A stretch of 34,098 bases of DNA from an uncultured Anaeroplasmataceae bacterium. Lineage in GTDB: Bacteria > Bacillota_I > Bacilli_A > Acholeplasmatales > Anaeroplasmataceae. How positions within the stretch are numbered: position 1 is the stretch's first letter; each line of letters begins with the position of its first letter. Shown here piece by piece: positions 32,327-34,098 of the stretch. The stretch covers positions 1 to 34,098 of the forward strand of contig CAJTTN010000015.1 of assembly GCA_910579215.1 (NCBI GenBank), read 5' to 3'. Below the pieces are notes generated by a model. That model saw only the letters and a program-made list of their open reading frames with translations. It ran no database searches and had not been told where the DNA came from. The position numbers and the translations under genes are program-made.

Positions 32327-33100
32327 TTATTTATTCGCTGCCTTTATTAAAATATTTTTAATATGCTCTCCAAAGGTTTCTAGCATGTACCATTTTATGG
32401 TTAACTCAAGTCCATCCTTAAACTTCTTAACTGGTTGCCACCCCAGTTCTTTAATTTTGGTGTGCTCCTGTGTTTTATCCATAAGTTCAGCATGATTATC
32501 TCGAACTAAGCTTCGAGATTTGTTAAGTAATCGAATAATTTCATGAATAACTTCTAAGTCTGTAATATGAAAATCTGAAGATATACCATAGCTTTCCTTA
32601 TCCACACCTTGCTGTAAAATAATATCTACAGCACGACAATAATCCATTATGAAAACCCAACCTCTTGTGTAATTTCTCTTTAATTCAATCGATTTATTCT
32701 TAACTATGCGATCAATCCATAAAGAGATCACTTCTGTCATTTCCTGTCCAGGACCATATAACATATTGATATAACTTAGTGTCACCTTAAAAGAGTTTTT
32801 CTTTAAAAGATCAATTATATTTTTATTCTTTTTAGTCATAATTTGATGATACTGATTTATATTAGATATTTTTGTCACTTTCTGGATAAATTCCATATCT
32901 TCTAAAGAATTTACAATACAATCTATGGAATTGTACTTAAAAATACTATTTATATCACAAATATTATAATTTTCTTTATCAATGATTTTAAGCTTTGTAT
33001 CCGTAAAATAGATAACCTTATCTTTCGAATATTTTTCAGTAAAATATCTACAAAGGTGTTCTCCAATAAACCCTTCGCCCACTATAAATATTTTTTCCAA
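32327..33100 (-). CDS. RmlB-derived NAD-binding pseudoenzyme
   Basis: The 257-residue protein aligns by eye along its length with the dTDP-glucose dehydratase at 2766-3746: IFIVGEGFIGEHLCRYF (Rossmann loop), INQYHQIMTKK (where RmlB has YHQVSTDEVYG), YINMLYGPG, TRGWVFIMDYCRAVDIILQQG and ELGWQPVKKFKDGLELTIKWY. The roughly 30 residues that hold the rest of the catalytic Thr-Asp-Glu motif and the Tyr-x3-Lys pair are missing; TDE has become TKK. It therefore should not be a dehydratase. The TTG at 33100 follows AGGAG (33110-33114) at nine bases. It starts 12 bases after the kinase stop. I infer a binding or regulatory role, or decay without frame loss. Confidence 0.75.
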   Translation of the reverse strand: MEKIFIVGEGFIGEHLCRYFTEKYSKDKVIYFTDTKLKIIDKENYNICDINSIFKYNSIDCIVNSLEDMEFIQKVTKISNINQYHQIMTKKNKNIIDLLKKNSFKVTLSYINMLYGPGQEMTEVISLWIDRIVKNKSIELKRNYTRGWVFIMDYCRAVDIILQQGVDKESYGISSDFHITDLEVIHEIIRLLNKSRSLVRDNHAELMDKTQEHTKIKELGWQPVKKFKDGLELTIKWYMLETFGEHIKNILIKAANK

Positions 33101-33109
33101 GCTGATCAA

Positions 33110-33114
33110 CTCCT
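33110..33114 (-). promoter_or_regulatory. Ribosome binding site that fixes a TTG start of the RmlB-like gene
   Basis: AGGAG on the minus strand, nine bases before TTG at 33100. The TTG at 33109 abuts it and is too close to be used. Confidence 0.55.
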
Positions 33115-33940
33115 ACTCATTCATAAAATGATGTAACATTAGTCTTATCGTAAAACAGCTCCCCTTATTTTCTTCTGATTCTACAACTATTTCTCCTTGC
33201 ATTTGTTCAATCAATTGCTTGACTATATATAAACCTAATCCCGAACTTGGAACATCCGTTTTCACTCTATGTTCTTCCATAAAGGGGATAAACATTTTCT
33301 TTTGAAATTCTTTACTCATACCACAGCCATTGTCCTTAATCTTAAAGGTATAAGAAGAAAGATTTATAGATTCCTCTATTTCTTTTATAGAAAAACTAAT
33401 ACTACCATTTTCATTCGTATATTTTATCGCATTCATTAAAATATTTATCAACACCTGAGTCAAATGGAGTCCATCCCCCATTACCCAAGGATTGGTCAAC
33501 TGAACATCCTTTACAAATTTTATTTTTTTTGATAGAAGGTAACAGTTTATATTATCCATACAAAAATTATATATCTCTTTTAAATTTATTCTAGAATTTC
33601 CCACTTGATTTTTTCCCTTTGTCAATTCAAAAATATCATTTACTAAAAAATTCATATATTTCGTAGAACTTTCTATTTTTGTTAAATAAATTTTAACCTT
33701 ATCTATATCGTTAATATTTTCCTTCAATAGATAGGTATATCCCTCTATATTTGTGATAGGAGATCTTAAATCATGTGTTAATCTCGAAAATAAATCTATA
33801 TTTTTTATATAATTCTTTTTTCTTTTTGTCTTATTAAAAACAAGATAAACGATTAAGCTTAATGACAAAAGAATAAACACTACTAAAAAAATAATTAACA
33901 GACTAAAGCTATACTTTTGAACTTCCACCATACATACCAC
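33113..33940 (-). CDS. Membrane-anchored histidine kinase without a sensor domain
   Basis: The 275-residue protein has one transmembrane segment (about 12-35), almost no outside part, then a HisKA domain with FSRLTHDLRSPITNIEGY (His56) and a HATPase domain: N-box ILMNAIKYT (Asn170), G1 IKDNGCGM (Asp203) and G2 SSGLGLYIVKQL (233-240). All catalytic boxes are intact. No PAS, HAMP or periplasmic domain is seen, so it probably senses within the membrane or through a partner. No response regulator is in the window. The GTG at 33940 follows GGGGG (33947-33951) at about six bases. The gene heads the operon with the RmlB-like pseudoenzyme and a polymerase, which suggests polysaccharide control. Confidence 0.88.
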   Translation of the reverse strand: MVCMVEVQKYSFSLLIIFLVVFILLSLSLIVYLVFNKTKRKKNYIKNIDLFSRLTHDLRSPITNIEGYTYLLKENINDIDKVKIYLTKIESSTKYMNFLVNDIFELTKGKNQVGNSRINLKEIYNFCMDNINCYLLSKKIKFVKDVQLTNPWVMGDGLHLTQVLINILMNAIKYTNENGSISFSIKEIEESINLSSYTFKIKDNGCGMSKEFQKKMFIPFMEEHRVKTDVPSSGLGLYIVKQLIEQMQGEIVVESEENKGSCFTIRLMLHHFMNE

Positions 33941-33972
33941 AAGAATCCCCCATTTCCATTGTCATCGATAAC

Positions 33973-34001
33973 ATTATACCCTTTTCTTCAAAAAAAGACA
34001 A
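33973..34001 (-). promoter_or_regulatory. Predicted sigma-A promoter of the histidine kinase operon
   Basis: On the minus strand TTGTCT (34001-33996), 17 bases, a perfect TATAAT (33978-33973). Start near 33966, giving a leader of about 26 bases before the GTG at 33940. Confidence 0.65.
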
Positions 34002-34041
34002 ATAAAAAATAGTAGATTAAAAAGAAAAAGACTAAAAATCC

Positions 34042-34098
34042 TTACTCTAAAAACTCTCTCATCTTTCTTAACGCATTGTCATATATCCTGTATGCCAT
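34042..34098 (-). CDS. Possible C-terminal fragment of an upstream gene, cut by the window edge
   Basis: From the window edge an open frame of 18 codons (…YRIYDNALRKMREFLE) ends with TAA at 34042-34044, just before the kinase promoter. The frame would continue outside the window. The piece is helical and charged with no recognisable motif. It could also be a chance open frame; family unknown. Confidence 0.3.
   Translation of the reverse strand: MAYRIYDNALRKMREFLE

Noticed and set aside
1..34098. Mycoplasma-type code, CRISPR arrays, tRNA or rRNA genes, insertion sequences
   Set aside because: TGA clearly ends genes (for example at 16382-16384 and 24245-24247); no regular spaced repeats, no cloverleaf and no transposase were seen by eye.
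1..34098. Long A or T runs as further phase switches
   Set aside because: Runs of seven to nine A or T are frequent in such AT-rich DNA and show no link with gene class or broken frames.

Overview
The window comes from an AT-rich (about 30% GC by eye) bacterium that uses strong AAGGAGG-type ribosome binding sites, TTG and GTG starts beside ATG, and TGA as a stop. With two lipoproteins, a TagD-like domain and a TagF-like transferase, this fits a low-GC Bacillota, probably a gut-type clostridium or relative. The species cannot be fixed from sequence alone. Nearly the whole window is surface-polysaccharide (capsule/exopolysaccharide) biosynthesis on the minus strand.

Layout. 1-1290 (+): an XRE-type regulator broken by a stop at codon 7, then a Thg1-like 3'-5' nucleotidyltransferase with a clear promoter and a terminator shared with the convergent glmU-like gene. 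1303-2598 (-): a GlmU-like protein whose uridylyltransferase half has lost its motifs. Cluster A (12386 down to 2766, -): promoter, glf, GT4, two tandem EpsG-like polymerases, a DUF4422 transferase, an ApbE-like lipoprotein, a flippase, LicD, rmlB, terminator. 12632-13453 (+): an isolated lipoprotein with its own promoter, separating the clusters. Cluster B (33940 down to 13441, -): a short histidine kinase, an RmlB-derived pseudoenzyme and a Wzy-like polymerase, closed by a terminator; then a second promoter and a long operon. That operon carries a membrane protein, the initiating sugar-phosphate transferase, the GDP-heptose genes (hddC-gmhB fusion, hddA, gmhA), GT4, TagA/WecG, GT4 and GT32 transferases, a second Wzy-like polymerase, acyltransferases, a TagF-like transferase, a second flippase and a three-gene set (opine-type dehydrogenase, aminotransferase, cytidylyltransferase-oxidoreductase fusion).

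How the parts fit. Cluster A has the parts for a galactofuranose-containing glycan: Glf makes UDP-Galf, and EpsG-like proteins, transferases and a flippase polymerise and export. Cluster B makes GDP-D-glycero-alpha-D-manno-heptose and a lipid-linked repeat unit. The three-gene set next to a TagF-like transferase suggests a CDP-activated, possibly aminated, polyol phosphate substituent. I know of no described pathway with this gene combination.

Most notable signal. In this AT-rich DNA there are three runs of eight G and one run of seven G on the coding strand, all inside genes predicted to decorate the glycan (LicD, opine-type dehydrogenase, two hexapeptide acyltransferases). One acyltransferase is out of frame exactly at its G8 run; the dehydrogenase has its G8 run at codons 7-9. 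This is the pattern of slipped-strand phase variation. A second theme is catalytic decay: the GlmU N-terminus, the N-terminus of the TagA-like protein, an RmlB paralogue and the ApbE-like lipoprotein all keep recognisable folds but lack signature residues.
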